64,000 bases of DNA from Isoptericola halotolerans (GTDB taxonomy: Bacteria > Actinomycetota > Actinomycetes > Actinomycetales > Cellulomonadaceae). Each line of letters opens with the position of its first letter. Position 1 is the first letter of the stretch. The stretch spans positions 248,001 to 312,000 of the forward strand of contig NZ_JABEZU010000001.1 in the NCBI RefSeq assembly GCF_013149785.1, written 5' to 3'. A program made the translations under genes and the position numbers. The notes under the pieces are model-generated. The model was not told where the DNA came from. It was given only the letters and a program-made list of their open reading frames with translations, and did not search any database. Positions 16,852 to 24,531 of this stretch are shown piece by piece.

Positions 16852-18591
16852 TCAGCGCGGCAGGTTGCGCAGGTTCGAGCGGGCCATCGACATGACCTCG
16901 CCCATGCCGCCACCGAGGATCTCCTTGGTCATGGCGGTGGCGAAACCGCGGATCTGCCCGGAGGTGATCGACGGGGGGATGGACAGGGCGTTCGGGTCGG
17001 TCATCACCTCCACCAGCGCCGGCCCGGGGGCGTCCAGGTGCTCCGCGAACGTCCTGCGCAGGTCCTTCGGCTTCACCACGCGGGTGGCAGGGATCCCGAC
17101 GGCGGCCGCGATCGCCGCGTAGTCCATCTCGGGGGAGTCGGTGCCGTGCGACGGCAGCCCTTCGACCAGCATCTCCAGCTTCACCATGCCGAGGGTGGAG
17201 TTGTTGAACACGACGATCTTCACCGGCAGGTCGTAGGCACGCACGGTGATGAGCTCGCCGAGCAGCATGGCGAGTCCGCCGTCGCCGGCCATCGCGACCA
17301 CCTGGCGGTCCGGCTGGGCGAAGGCTGCCCCGATCGCGTGCGGCAGCGCGTTGGCCATCGAGCCGTGGATGAACGAGCCGATCACGCGACGGCGCCCGTT
17401 GGGCGTGAGGTAGCGGGCCGCCCAGACGTTGTTCATCCCCGTGTCCACGGTGAAGACGGCATCGTCGGCGGCGGTCTCGTCGAGCTGGACCGCCGCGTAC
17501 TCGGGGTGGATGGGCAGGTGCTTCTCCACCTTGCGGGTGTAGGCACCCACCACCTTGGTCATGTTCTCCGCGTGCTTGTCGACCATGCGGCGCAGGAACT
17601 TGCGGTTCGTCTTGCGCTCCACGAGCGGGTTGAGCAGCCGGAGGGTCTCGGCGACGTCACCGTGCACGGGCAGGTCGAGACGGGTGCGCCGGCCCAGGTG
17701 GGAGGCGTCGATGTCGATCTGCGCGGTCGGGACGTCGTCGGGCAGGAACGAGGCGTACGGGAAGTCGGTCCCGACGAGGACCAGCAGGTCCGCCCCGAAG
17801 ACCGCCTGGTGGCAGGACCCGTACCCGAGCAGGCCCGACATGCCGACGTCGTGCGGGTTGTCGTACTGGATGATCTCCTTGCCGCGCAGCGAGTGGCCCA
17901 CGGGGGCGGCCGCGAGGTCGGCGAGCTCGAGCACCTCCGACCGGGCCTCGCGGGCGCCGGCCCCGACGAACAGCGTGACCTTCTCGGCGTCGTTGATCGC
18001 CCGGGCGAGCGCGGTCACGTCCGCCTCGTTCGGCAGCACCCGGGCGGGGCAGGCGCCGGGGATGAGGATGGGGGCGTCGTCGTCGGGCACCTCGTGGTCC
18101 GCCACGTCACCGGGCAGCGTGAGCACGGCGACGCCCGGCGCGGCCAGCGCGTGCTGGATCGCCGAACGGGTGACACGGGGCAGCTGGGCCGCCGTCGAGA
18201 TCATCTCCGAGAACACCGACGCCTCGGTGAACAGACGGTCCGGGTGGGTCTCCTGGAAGAACTGGGTGCCGATCTCCGCGCTCGGGATGTGCGAGGCGAT
18301 CGCGAGCACGGGCAGCTTCGAGCGGTTCGCGTCGTACAGGCCGTTGATGAGGTGCAGGTTGCCGGGCCCGCACGACCCGGCGCACACGGCCAGCTTCCCG
18401 GTCACCTCGGCCTCCGCGGCGGCGGCGAACGCGGCGGCCTCCTCGTGCCGCACGTGCACCCAGGAGATGCCCTCGGTGCGGCGCACCGCGTCGACGATCG
18501 GGTTGAGCGAGTCCCCGACGATGCCGTAGATGCGTTCGACGCCGGCGGCGACGAGCTGGTCGACGAGGTGTTCTGCCACGGTACGGGCCAC
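16852..18591 (-). CDS. poxB: Pyruvate dehydrogenase (quinone)-type TPP flavoenzyme
   Basis: 579 residues, the normal length for PoxB, which decarboxylates pyruvate to acetate and CO2 and passes electrons to the membrane quinone pool. The N-terminal TPP domain starts ARTVAEHLVDQLVAAGVERI, with the catalytic glutamate E50 in VRHEEAAAF and the CAGSCGPGNLHLINGLYDAN loop shared with PoxB. The cofactor motif begins with MAGDGGLAMLLGELITV and ends with VFNNSTLGMVKLE. A middle FAD-binding domain is present. The GTG at 18591 has GGGAGG about 5 bases upstream. A related oxidase producing acetyl phosphate is possible, but the GSCGPGN and C-terminal pattern favour PoxB. Confidence 0.87.
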   Translation of the reverse strand: MARTVAEHLVDQLVAAGVERIYGIVGDSLNPIVDAVRRTEGISWVHVRHEEAAAFAAAAEAEVTGKLAVCAGSCGPGNLHLINGLYDANRSKLPVLAIASHIPSAEIGTQFFQETHPDRLFTEASVFSEMISTAAQLPRVTRSAIQHALAAPGVAVLTLPGDVADHEVPDDDAPILIPGACPARVLPNEADVTALARAINDAEKVTLFVGAGAREARSEVLELADLAAAPVGHSLRGKEIIQYDNPHDVGMSGLLGYGSCHQAVFGADLLVLVGTDFPYASFLPDDVPTAQIDIDASHLGRRTRLDLPVHGDVAETLRLLNPLVERKTNRKFLRRMVDKHAENMTKVVGAYTRKVEKHLPIHPEYAAVQLDETAADDAVFTVDTGMNNVWAARYLTPNGRRRVIGSFIHGSMANALPHAIGAAFAQPDRQVVAMAGDGGLAMLLGELITVRAYDLPVKIVVFNNSTLGMVKLEMLVEGLPSHGTDSPEMDYAAIAAAVGIPATRVVKPKDLRRTFAEHLDAPGPALVEVMTDPNALSIPPSITSGQIRGFATAMTKEILGGGMGEVMSMARSNLRNLPR

Positions 18592-18859
18592 GGGGACCTC
18601 CCAAGGGTGGTGGTGACGGTCCCTTGCGATGCTGCCCCAGGTGGGCTCTCGCTGCGCGGGGAAGGACGGTGTCGCTCGGCACAGTACGGTCCGCACGGAG
18701 GCGGACGTCACGAGGCGTATGACAGGACCGCGGAAACGGTGACACCGCAGCACGTGCGGCTCACGCCCAGCCCCCACGGATCCTGCTCTGCGAACGCCCC
18801 CCGAAGGAGACCGTGCGCCGCGGGCGCCCATCGTGGGGTGAGCGGATGCCGGGAGTCCG
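18592..18859. other. 268-bp intergenic region, no gene seen
   Basis: The stretch between the poxB-type start and the phosphotransferase stop, both on the minus strand. It holds the poxB ribosome-binding site and presumably its promoter. I see no convincing reading frame: the GTG at 18813 with a nearby AAGGAG on the plus strand leads into a frame antisense to the phosphotransferase. I see no strong hairpin. Confidence 0.5.
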
Positions 18860-19864
18860 TCAGCTCGAGGTCTGGGTGGCTCGGGCGACGGTGATCGCCA
18901 GGTCCCGGTGGGAGCCGGCCATGGCGGTCAGGCGGGACCTGAGCTCCGCCCTCCACGCAGGGTCGTCGTGGCCGGGCGTGCCGATCGCCTCGGTGATGCG
19001 GACCAGCGAGCAGACGGCGTGCACCCCGGCGAAGAGTCTCAGGTTCTCCTGGTCGGCGTCGTCGAGCGGCCGCACGCTGCGGTACCCGGCGACGAACGCC
19101 CGGAAGAGTCCTCGGTGCGCCGCCTCGGGCTTCCCGTCAGGCCCGGTGAGGTCACGCAGAGCGTAGGCGACGTCGGCGGCGTACCAGGACACGGCGGCCT
19201 CGTCGAGGTCGAAGGCGGTCGCTCGGCCTCTGTCCCAGGCGAGGTTGTCGAGCTCGAAGTCGCCGTGGACCACCCCGAACCGTGCGTCGTCGCGCGGCAG
19301 GGCGGCGAGCCGGTCGGACAGGAACGCCGCGGCCCTCACCAGGAGGGGGTCGTCCGCGAACCTCTCGGGAACCTCGCTCAGCTCGGCGAAGGCGACGGGC
19401 AGACCTGCGTCGACGCCCGCCGCTGCATCGTGCACCGAGGCGAGCGACCGGCCCCAGGCCCGGGCGTGGTCCTCGGTGAGGTCGTCCACGTCGAGCTCGT
19501 CGCCGGGGGCGGCCTCGACCACCATGGCGTGCATCGTCCCCAGCGCCGTCGGCACCGTCGCGACCAGAGCCCCGTCCCGGGCAGGGACCGGGCGGACCAC
19601 CGCCGCCCCGTCGGTCGCGAGCCGGTTCATCAGCGTGGTCACCGCGACCACGGGCCCGACCCCTCGGGGGGTGTCGGGCAGGAGCCGCAGGAATCGCTTC
19701 CCGGCCGGGTCGGGCAGCACGAAGACGTGCGAGGCGCTGGAGCGCCACCACTTCGCCGTCCCGGACGGATACCCCCAGGCCGCGGCCGCCTCGTCGGCGA
19801 CCGGGCTCTCCCAGGCGTCGGTCACGGTCCGTCGCAGACGGTCGATCTCTCCCAGCAGCATCAT
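18860..19864 (-). CDS. Phosphotransferase enzyme family protein (APH/ChoK-like)
   Basis: 334-residue kinase-like protein. The catalytic loop GVVHGDFELDNLAWDRG contains the conserved H-G-D and N, and TAFDLDEAAVSWYAADVAYALRDL is the D-x-D metal-binding segment, as in aminoglycoside phosphotransferases, choline kinases and the YihE/SrkA group. The N-terminal lobe has HVFVLPDPAGKRFLRLLPD. It carries no clear antibiotic-resistance signature, and the environment gives no substrate hint. Two adjacent ATG codons (19864 and 19861) could serve as start. Confidence 0.8.
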   Translation of the reverse strand: MMLLGEIDRLRRTVTDAWESPVADEAAAAWGYPSGTAKWWRSSASHVFVLPDPAGKRFLRLLPDTPRGVGPVVAVTTLMNRLATDGAAVVRPVPARDGALVATVPTALGTMHAMVVEAAPGDELDVDDLTEDHARAWGRSLASVHDAAAGVDAGLPVAFAELSEVPERFADDPLLVRAAAFLSDRLAALPRDDARFGVVHGDFELDNLAWDRGRATAFDLDEAAVSWYAADVAYALRDLTGPDGKPEAAHRGLFRAFVAGYRSVRPLDDADQENLRLFAGVHAVCSLVRITEAIGTPGHDDPAWRAELRSRLTAMAGSHRDLAITVARATQTSS

Positions 19865-19969
19865 CGCCGGTCATCATCACCTGCCCGGAACAGGCCGGGC
19901 AACGCTTTTTGTCGCGCCCGCCCACCGACGCCGGGTGCACGACCGGCGGCCGGAGCCTACGGTCGAACG

Positions 19970-20311
19970 ATGAGCGAAGCGACGACCGACGAGCTCCTGG
20001 CGATCGACGACCGGCTCGCCGCCGGCTCCGGCGCCGACTACGCGGAGGTGCTCCACGAGGACGCCGTGGTGGTGGTCCCCGGCGCGGTGCTGGACAAGGC
20101 GGGGTGCGTCGCCGCGATGGATGCCTCGCCCGGCTGGGACGAGGTCGACCTCTCCGACGCGCGGCTGGTCCGCAGCGGGGACGCCGCCACCGTCGTCTAC
20201 CGGTTCACCGGGCGGCGCGGCCAGGACACCTACGCCGCCACCCTGGCCAGCACCTACGTGCGGCACGGCGAGAGCTGGCGCCTCCTGCTGCACCAGCACA
20301 CGCCCGACTGA
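19970..20311 (+). CDS. NTF2-like/SnoaL-type small protein (DUF4440-like)
   Basis: 113-residue cone-shaped alpha+beta protein of the nuclear transport factor 2 superfamily. It starts with the usual helix TTDELLAIDDRLAAGSGADY, followed by LHEDAVVVVPGAVLDKAG and the strands ATVVYRFTG, YAATLASTYVRHGESWRLLLHQHTPD, the standard C-terminal ending of DUF4440/ketosteroid-isomerase-like proteins. Function cannot be assigned; such proteins can be enzymes, ligand carriers or immunity-like factors. It is divergent from the phosphotransferase and convergent with the epimerase-like gene. Confidence 0.8.
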   Translation: MSEATTDELLAIDDRLAAGSGADYAEVLHEDAVVVVPGAVLDKAGCVAAMDASPGWDEVDLSDARLVRSGDAATVVYRFTGRRGQDTYAATLASTYVRHGESWRLLLHQHTPD

Positions 20312-20334
20312 GGCGCCCCGTCCGCCCCGTGCCG

Positions 20335-20997
20335 TCAGCCGCGCAGCGCGTCCGGGATCGGGGTCTCGCCGCTGCGGAACCGCACGAACTTCCCGACCGT
20401 CAGCGGCTCGCGCAACGTGTCGACGACCACCTGGGCGACGTCGGCGCGCGGCACCGCCGACTCCTCGCCGCGGGCCGGGCTCACGCCGTCGGCCACGCGC
20501 TCGATGCGACCGGTGGCGGCGTCCTCGGTGAGGCTGCCCGGGCCGAGGATCGTCCAGTCCAGGTCCGTGCCGCGCAGGTGGTCGTCGGCGGCGAGCTTGG
20601 CGTCCGCGTAGGCGAAGAAGCTCGAGTCCTCGGGGACCCCGTGGTCCGGCACGGAGCCGATCCAGGACACCATGACGTAGCGGGCGACCCCGGCGTCCGC
20701 AGCGGCGTCCATGGAGCGGACGGCGGCGTCGCGGTCGACGGCGTAGGTGCGGTCAGGGCTTCCACCACCGGCCCCGGCCGTCCACACCACGGCGTCCGTG
20801 CCGCCGAGGGCCGCGGCGATCTCCTCGGTGCTCGCGTTCTCGACGTCGAGCAGCAGCGCCTCGGCACCCAGGCCGCGCACCTCGTCGAGCTGCTCGGGCT
20901 TGCGGACCACGCCGATGACGTCGTTCCCGTCCTCGGCGAGCAGGGGGAGCAGACGGCGTGCGACCTTGCCGAGCGCGCCGATGACGACGACCTTCAT
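20335..20997 (-). CDS. NAD(P)-binding epimerase/SDR-like protein of the ECF41 cluster
   Basis: 220-residue atypical short-chain dehydrogenase of the NmrA/YwnB-like group. It starts MKVVVIGALGKVARRLLPLL, a variant of the G-x-x-G-x-x-G nucleotide motif in which the second glycine position is V-A. It continues with AVVWTAGAG and YADAKLAADDHLRGTDLDWT, where the A-Y-x-x-x-K segment resembles the SDR catalytic pair, and GPGSLTEDAATG. The ATG has GGAGG 6 bases upstream. It lies 103 bases downstream of the ECF41 sigma gene on the same strand. Epimerase-like proteins are one of the three enzyme types known to accompany ECF41 sigma factors. Confidence 0.85.
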   Translation of the reverse strand: MKVVVIGALGKVARRLLPLLAEDGNDVIGVVRKPEQLDEVRGLGAEALLLDVENASTEEIAAALGGTDAVVWTAGAGGGSPDRTYAVDRDAAVRSMDAAADAGVARYVMVSWIGSVPDHGVPEDSSFFAYADAKLAADDHLRGTDLDWTILGPGSLTEDAATGRIERVADGVSPARGEESAVPRADVAQVVVDTLREPLTVGKFVRFRSGETPIPDALRG

Positions 20998-21100
20998 GAG
21001 GACCTCCGTGGATGTTCGGGGGAGTGCGGGCGGGTGCTCCCACCGTGACGCACGAAGCGGTCGAGCGCCAGCGCCACGGCTCTCGGGCCCGCGGCGACCC

Positions 21101-22027
21101 TCACACCCGTCGGTCGCGGCGGGCCCGGGCCACCTCCGCGTGCACCGCCCAGGCGTCCGCGACCGGGCCCAGGTGGGCGAGCTTGTCGGGGTTCATCACC
21201 CCGCGGACGGTCTGGATGTGCCCGTCGAGGACGTCGAGCGCCATGACGGCGAGCAGCCGGTGGTCCGTGGTGCGGACCACCATGCCCGGTTGGTGGTTGA
21301 CCTCGTGCTGCTCGATCACCACGTCGCCCGCCGTCAGCAGGTCCCCGAACGCCGTGAACGCCCGGACCACCTTGGCCCGGCCGCTGACGGGGCGCGCGAA
21401 CGCCGGCGCCTTGCCGCCACCGTCCCCGATGACCTGGACGTCCGCGGCGAGGAGCTCGGTGAGCCCCTCGACGTCGCCCTCGCGGAAGGCCTCGACGAAC
21501 CGGGCGGCGAGCTCGGTGCGCTCGCGGCGGTCGGCGTCGAAGCGGGGCCGTCCCTCGGCCATGTGGCGACGGGCCCGGACCGCCAGCTGTCGGCACGCCG
21601 CCTCGGAGCGGTCCACGGCGGACGCGATCTCGGCGAAGTCGACCCCGAAGACCTCGCGGAGCACGAACACCGCCCGTTCCAGGGGGCTGAGCCGTTCCAG
21701 CAGGACCAACGCCGCCATCGAGACCGAGTCCGCGAGCTCGGCCGAGCGCTCCGGGTCCTCGTAGGGGTCGTCCAGCAGCGGCTCGGGGAACCACGTACCC
21801 GTGTACTCCTCGCGGCGCACGCGGGCGGACCGGAGCACGTCGATCGAGATGCGGGTGACCACTGCGGACAGGAACGACTTCACCGACGCGGGCTGCGCCG
21901 TCGTGCCCTCGTAGCGCAACCAGGTCTCCTGGACGGCGTCCTCGGCCTCGCTCACGCTGCCCAGGACCCGGTAGGCGATCGCGAACAGCAGCGGTCGCAG
22001 CGCCGTGAACTCCTCGGTGCGGGACAC
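21101..22027 (-). CDS. sigJ: ECF41-group RNA polymerase sigma factor with C-terminal SnoaL-like domain
   Basis: 308 residues. Sigma region 2 (LLFAIAYRVLGSVSEAEDAVQETWLR) and region 4 (LSPLERAVFVLREVFGVDF and the helix-turn-helix to RARRHM) are followed by a SnoaL/NTF2-like extension. Three marks identify the ECF41 group: WFPEP at 79-83 in the linker, DGGGK at 202-206, and NPDKL at 279-283 near the C-terminus. In this group the extension itself controls activity and there is no anti-sigma factor, and none is encoded here. The GTG lies 4 bases after the stop of the oxidoreductase gene, so the two are co-transcribed from the ECF41-type promoter upstream of that gene. Confidence 0.92.
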   Translation of the reverse strand: MSRTEEFTALRPLLFAIAYRVLGSVSEAEDAVQETWLRYEGTTAQPASVKSFLSAVVTRISIDVLRSARVRREEYTGTWFPEPLLDDPYEDPERSAELADSVSMAALVLLERLSPLERAVFVLREVFGVDFAEIASAVDRSEAACRQLAVRARRHMAEGRPRFDADRRERTELAARFVEAFREGDVEGLTELLAADVQVIGDGGGKAPAFARPVSGRAKVVRAFTAFGDLLTAGDVVIEQHEVNHQPGMVVRTTDHRLLAVMALDVLDGHIQTVRGVMNPDKLAHLGPVADAWAVHAEVARARRDRRV

Positions 22028-22031
22028 GCCG

Positions 22032-23243
22032 TCAGCCTGCCACGCCGACGTCCGCGGTGCGGGACGTGTCGGCCCCGGGCCAGCGGATCGCGCCCGGCAC
22101 CCGGCGGGCGAAGCCGACCGCGGAGACCACGCCGCGCACCTGGAACCGCTTGAACGCGTTCACGCCGGGCCCGGTCCACGCCTTGTCGGTGGCGACGTCG
22201 TCGCGTGTGGTGAGCTGCAGGACCGCGGTGCGGCCGCCCACGCTGACGCAGCGCCCCTGGAACCCGAGGTCGAGCGGGGCCGGGGCGCCGTCGGTCACCC
22301 TGAGGACCTCGTCGCGCAGCACGTCGGCGGCGTGCGCCCCGGAGGGGAACGCGAACTGGCACGACATGCTGTACCGGCCGCCGTGCGGGGCCGTCGCGTG
22401 GCCGGCGTCGCCGACGGCCATCACCTGCGGGTGGGACACGGACCGCAGGGCGCCGTCGGTCACGGCGGCACCGGCGTCGTCGACGGCCAGCCCCGACTCC
22501 CGGGCCAGGGGAGGCGCCGCGAGGCCGCCGCACCACACCGTGAGGTCGGACGGCACCTCGGCGCCGTCGTCGAGCAGCAGCCGGTCGTGCTCGACCGCGC
22601 GGACCCGGGCCCTGTCGACGACCTCGACGCCGAGCCGGTCCAGGCCGGCACGCACATGGCGGGCGGCTCGGGGGCTGAACCACCCGGCTGCCTCACCGGA
22701 GGTGACCAGCCGGACGTGGACGTCGGGCCGGGCCTCGGCCAGCTCGCCGACGGTCTCCAGGCCGGTGAACCCGCCACCGACGACGGCGAGGGCAGAACCG
22801 GGCGCAGCCCGGGCGAACGCGGACCGCAGACGCTCCGCGGCGGCCAGGTCGGCGACGCCGTGGGTGTGCTCCCCACCCGGGACGGGGACCGGCTCGGTGG
22901 TGCTCCCCGTGGCGAGCACCACCCGGTCGAACCCGATCCGGCGCGTGCCGTCCGGTCCGGAGACGGTGGCGTGACCGGCGTCGGGGTCGAGGTCGGCGAC
23001 CCAGCCCTTGAGGAACGAGACCCGCGATCCCAGCAGGGTGCGGACGGACGGTGCGGGGACCTGCCGTCCGATCGCGACGTGGTGCAGGCGCAGCCGGTTG
23101 ACGAACGTCGGGCGCGGGTTGACGACCGTGACGCGCACCCGGCCGCGGGAGCGTCCCGCCAGCCGGACGGCGGCCAGGCCGCCGGCGAACCCTGCCCCGA
23201 CGATCAGGACGTGTGTGCTCGGTGTCTGGTGTGAGGTGCTCAT
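22032..23243 (-). CDS. FAD-dependent NDH-2-like oxidoreductase of the ECF41 cluster
   Basis: 403-residue two-dinucleotide-binding-domain flavoprotein. The FAD motif is VLIVGAGFAGGLAAVRLAG, the NAD(P)H motif is SALAVVGGGFTGLETVGELA, and VMAVGDAGHATAPHGG is the late FAD-contacting segment. The overall pattern resembles type II NADH:quinone oxidoreductases and related disulfide-independent flavoproteins, but no C-terminal membrane helix is obvious. The ATG at 23243 matches the promoter geometry: the CGTC -10 element ends 8 bases upstream, so the message is probably leaderless. It forms a unit with the ECF41 sigma gene, which should activate it. Confidence 0.88.
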   Translation of the reverse strand: MSTSHQTPSTHVLIVGAGFAGGLAAVRLAGRSRGRVRVTVVNPRPTFVNRLRLHHVAIGRQVPAPSVRTLLGSRVSFLKGWVADLDPDAGHATVSGPDGTRRIGFDRVVLATGSTTEPVPVPGGEHTHGVADLAAAERLRSAFARAAPGSALAVVGGGFTGLETVGELAEARPDVHVRLVTSGEAAGWFSPRAARHVRAGLDRLGVEVVDRARVRAVEHDRLLLDDGAEVPSDLTVWCGGLAAPPLARESGLAVDDAGAAVTDGALRSVSHPQVMAVGDAGHATAPHGGRYSMSCQFAFPSGAHAADVLRDEVLRVTDGAPAPLDLGFQGRCVSVGGRTAVLQLTTRDDVATDKAWTGPGVNAFKRFQVRGVVSAVGFARRVPGAIRWPGADTSRTADVGVAG

Positions 23244-23251
23244 GCCCACGG

Positions 23252-23278
23252 GACGAGACAGCGCCCGTGGCTGTGACA
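23252..23278 (-). promoter_or_regulatory. ECF41-type promoter, TGTCACA-N16-CGTC
   Basis: On the minus strand TGTCACA (23278-23272) is followed after exactly 16 bases by CGTC (23255-23252). This is the published ECF41 target-promoter pattern in bases and spacing. The CGTC box ends 8 bases before the ATG of the oxidoreductase, so transcription should begin at or next to the start codon. Confidence 0.8.
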
Positions 23279-23297
23279 CCGGCCCGGCCGGTGCTGG

Positions 23298-23780
23298 TCA
23301 GCCGGCCTGGATCGCTGCCTGTGCGGCGTCCGCCGGGCTGTCGCCCTCGAGGTAGCGCGCGCCGGGCCCGAGCGCTGCGGCGTTGTCGGCGGGGTTCTGG
23401 AGCATGCAGCGCTCCAGGGACAGGCAGCCGCACCCGATGCAGGAGTCCAGCTGGTCGCGCAGCCGCTCGATCGCCGCGATGCGGGCGTCGAGGAGCGGCC
23501 GCCACGACCGGGACAACCGCGTCCAGTCCTCCGCGGTGGGGGTGCGGGCCTCGGGCAGGGTGGCGAGGGCCTCGGCGATCTGGTCGAGGGTGAGGCCGAC
23601 GCGGGAGGCCGTGCGGACGAAGGCGACCCGCCGCAGGGTGGTGCGGTCGTAGCGCCGCTGGTTGCCGGACGTGCGCTGCGAGCCGATCAGCCCGAGCGAC
23701 TCGTAGTACCGCAGCCCCGAGGGGGCCACCCCGCTGCGGCGGGAGAGCTCCCCGATGGTCAGGTAACGCTCGATCGGCAC
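23298..23780 (-). CDS. soxR: SoxR, redox-sensing MerR-family [2Fe-2S] activator
   Basis: 160 residues. The MerR DNA-binding domain (LTIGELSRRSGVAPSGLRYY) is followed by a coiled dimerisation helix and the iron-sulfur motif CIGCGCLSLERC with cysteines 114, 117, 119 and 125, exactly the C-x2-C-x-C-x5-C spacing of SoxR. Oxidation of the cluster by redox-cycling compounds twists the promoter DNA and switches on target genes; in actinobacteria these are usually efflux and flavin enzymes rather than soxS. GTG is used as start. A SoxR-box-like inverted repeat lies just upstream, between soxR and the transketolase genes. Confidence 0.92.
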   Translation of the reverse strand: MPIERYLTIGELSRRSGVAPSGLRYYESLGLIGSQRTSGNQRRYDRTTLRRVAFVRTASRVGLTLDQIAEALATLPEARTPTAEDWTRLSRSWRPLLDARIAAIERLRDQLDSCIGCGCLSLERCMLQNPADNAAALGPGARYLEGDSPADAAQAAIQAG

Positions 23781-23794
23781 GCGGTCCTCCAGGC

Positions 23795-23823
23795 CTTGAC
23801 TTCAAGTGAGGTTGAACTTACAC
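23795..23823. promoter_or_regulatory. SoxR-box-like site and promoter between soxR and transketolase genes
   Basis: Reading toward the transketolase genes, TTGACT is followed 17 bases later by TACACG, a plausible -35/-10 pair. The spacer contains TTCAAGTGAGGTTGAA, with 5-bp inverted arms TTCAA/TTGAA. The left half resembles the CCTCAAGTT half of classical SoxR boxes, while the right half deviates. This is a candidate operator only. Confidence 0.4.
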
Positions 23824-23832
23824 GATCGAAGC

Positions 23833-24531
23833 ATGACCACCACCCGCACCGTCCCCGTGGCGGTCTCCGACCTCGTCGCCCGCGTCACGGGCGACGAGAA
23901 GCACGACCCGAGCGCGCACTCCACCCTCGACGTCGTCTGGGTGCTCTACGACCAGGTGCTGCGCGTGTTTCCCGACGACCCCGAGCACCCCGAACGTGAC
24001 CGGTTCCTGCTCTCCAAGGGGCATGGCCCCGCCTCCACCTACGCCGTCCTGGCGGCCAAGGGGTTCTTCCCCGCCGCGTGGCTCGACGACGTCGCCTCCT
24101 GGTACTCGCCGCTCGGCCACCACCCGGACCGCACTCTCGTGCCCGGCATCGAGATCGGCAGCGGGTCCCTCGGCCACGGCCTGCCGATCGCGGTCGGCAT
24201 GGCGCTCGGGCTGCGCGACCGGTCCCGGGCGCGCGTCGTCGTCCTCGTCGGCGACGCCGAGCTGGACGAGGGCAGCAACGCCGAGGCGATCGCCGTCGCC
24301 GGCCGGTTCGGCCTCGACAACCTCACCTGCGTCGTCGTCGACAACCACAGCGACAACCTCGGCTGGCCCGGCGGGATCGCCGCCCGCTTCGCGCTCGAGG
24401 GCTGGCAGGCGTCCGACGTCGGCACCCACGACCACGCGGCGCTCGCCGCCGCGCTCCGGGGCACCGCCCCCGACCGCCCCACCGCCGTCGTCGTCGACGT
24501 GCCCGGCACCGACCCGGAGGAGGGACGATGA
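23833..24531 (+). CDS. Transketolase, N-terminal (TPP pyrophosphate-binding) subunit
   Basis: 232-residue protein corresponding to the first third of transketolase. It contains RDRFLLSKGHGPASTYAVLA, the G-H-G-x-GSLGHGLPIAVGMALG segment, and VVVLVGDAELDEGSNAEAIAVA leading to VVVDNHSDNLGW, which is the GDxx(E)-NN-type cofactor motif. Two-piece transketolases act on ketose phosphates or, in some pathways, on unusual ketoses. The C-terminal partner follows with an ATGA overlap, so equal production is expected. It is divergent from soxR with a SoxR-like site between them. There are no other pentose-phosphate genes here, so a specialised role is possible. Confidence 0.87.
   Translation: MTTTRTVPVAVSDLVARVTGDEKHDPSAHSTLDVVWVLYDQVLRVFPDDPEHPERDRFLLSKGHGPASTYAVLAAKGFFPAAWLDDVASWYSPLGHHPDRTLVPGIEIGSGSLGHGLPIAVGMALGLRDRSRARVVVLVGDAELDEGSNAEAIAVAGRFGLDNLTCVVVDNHSDNLGWPGGIAARFALEGWQASDVGTHDHAALAAALRGTAPDRPTAVVVDVPGTDPEEGR

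Noticed and set aside
16219-18894. 891-codon plus-strand frame
   Set aside because: It runs out of frame over the fructokinase end and antisense to the poxB-type gene; composition is that of a shadow frame.
20998-21060. Second ECF41 promoter upstream of the epimerase-like gene
   Set aside because: A CGTCACG sequence resembles the -35 element, but no CGTC lies at the correct distance. The gene is more likely transcribed with the sigma gene.
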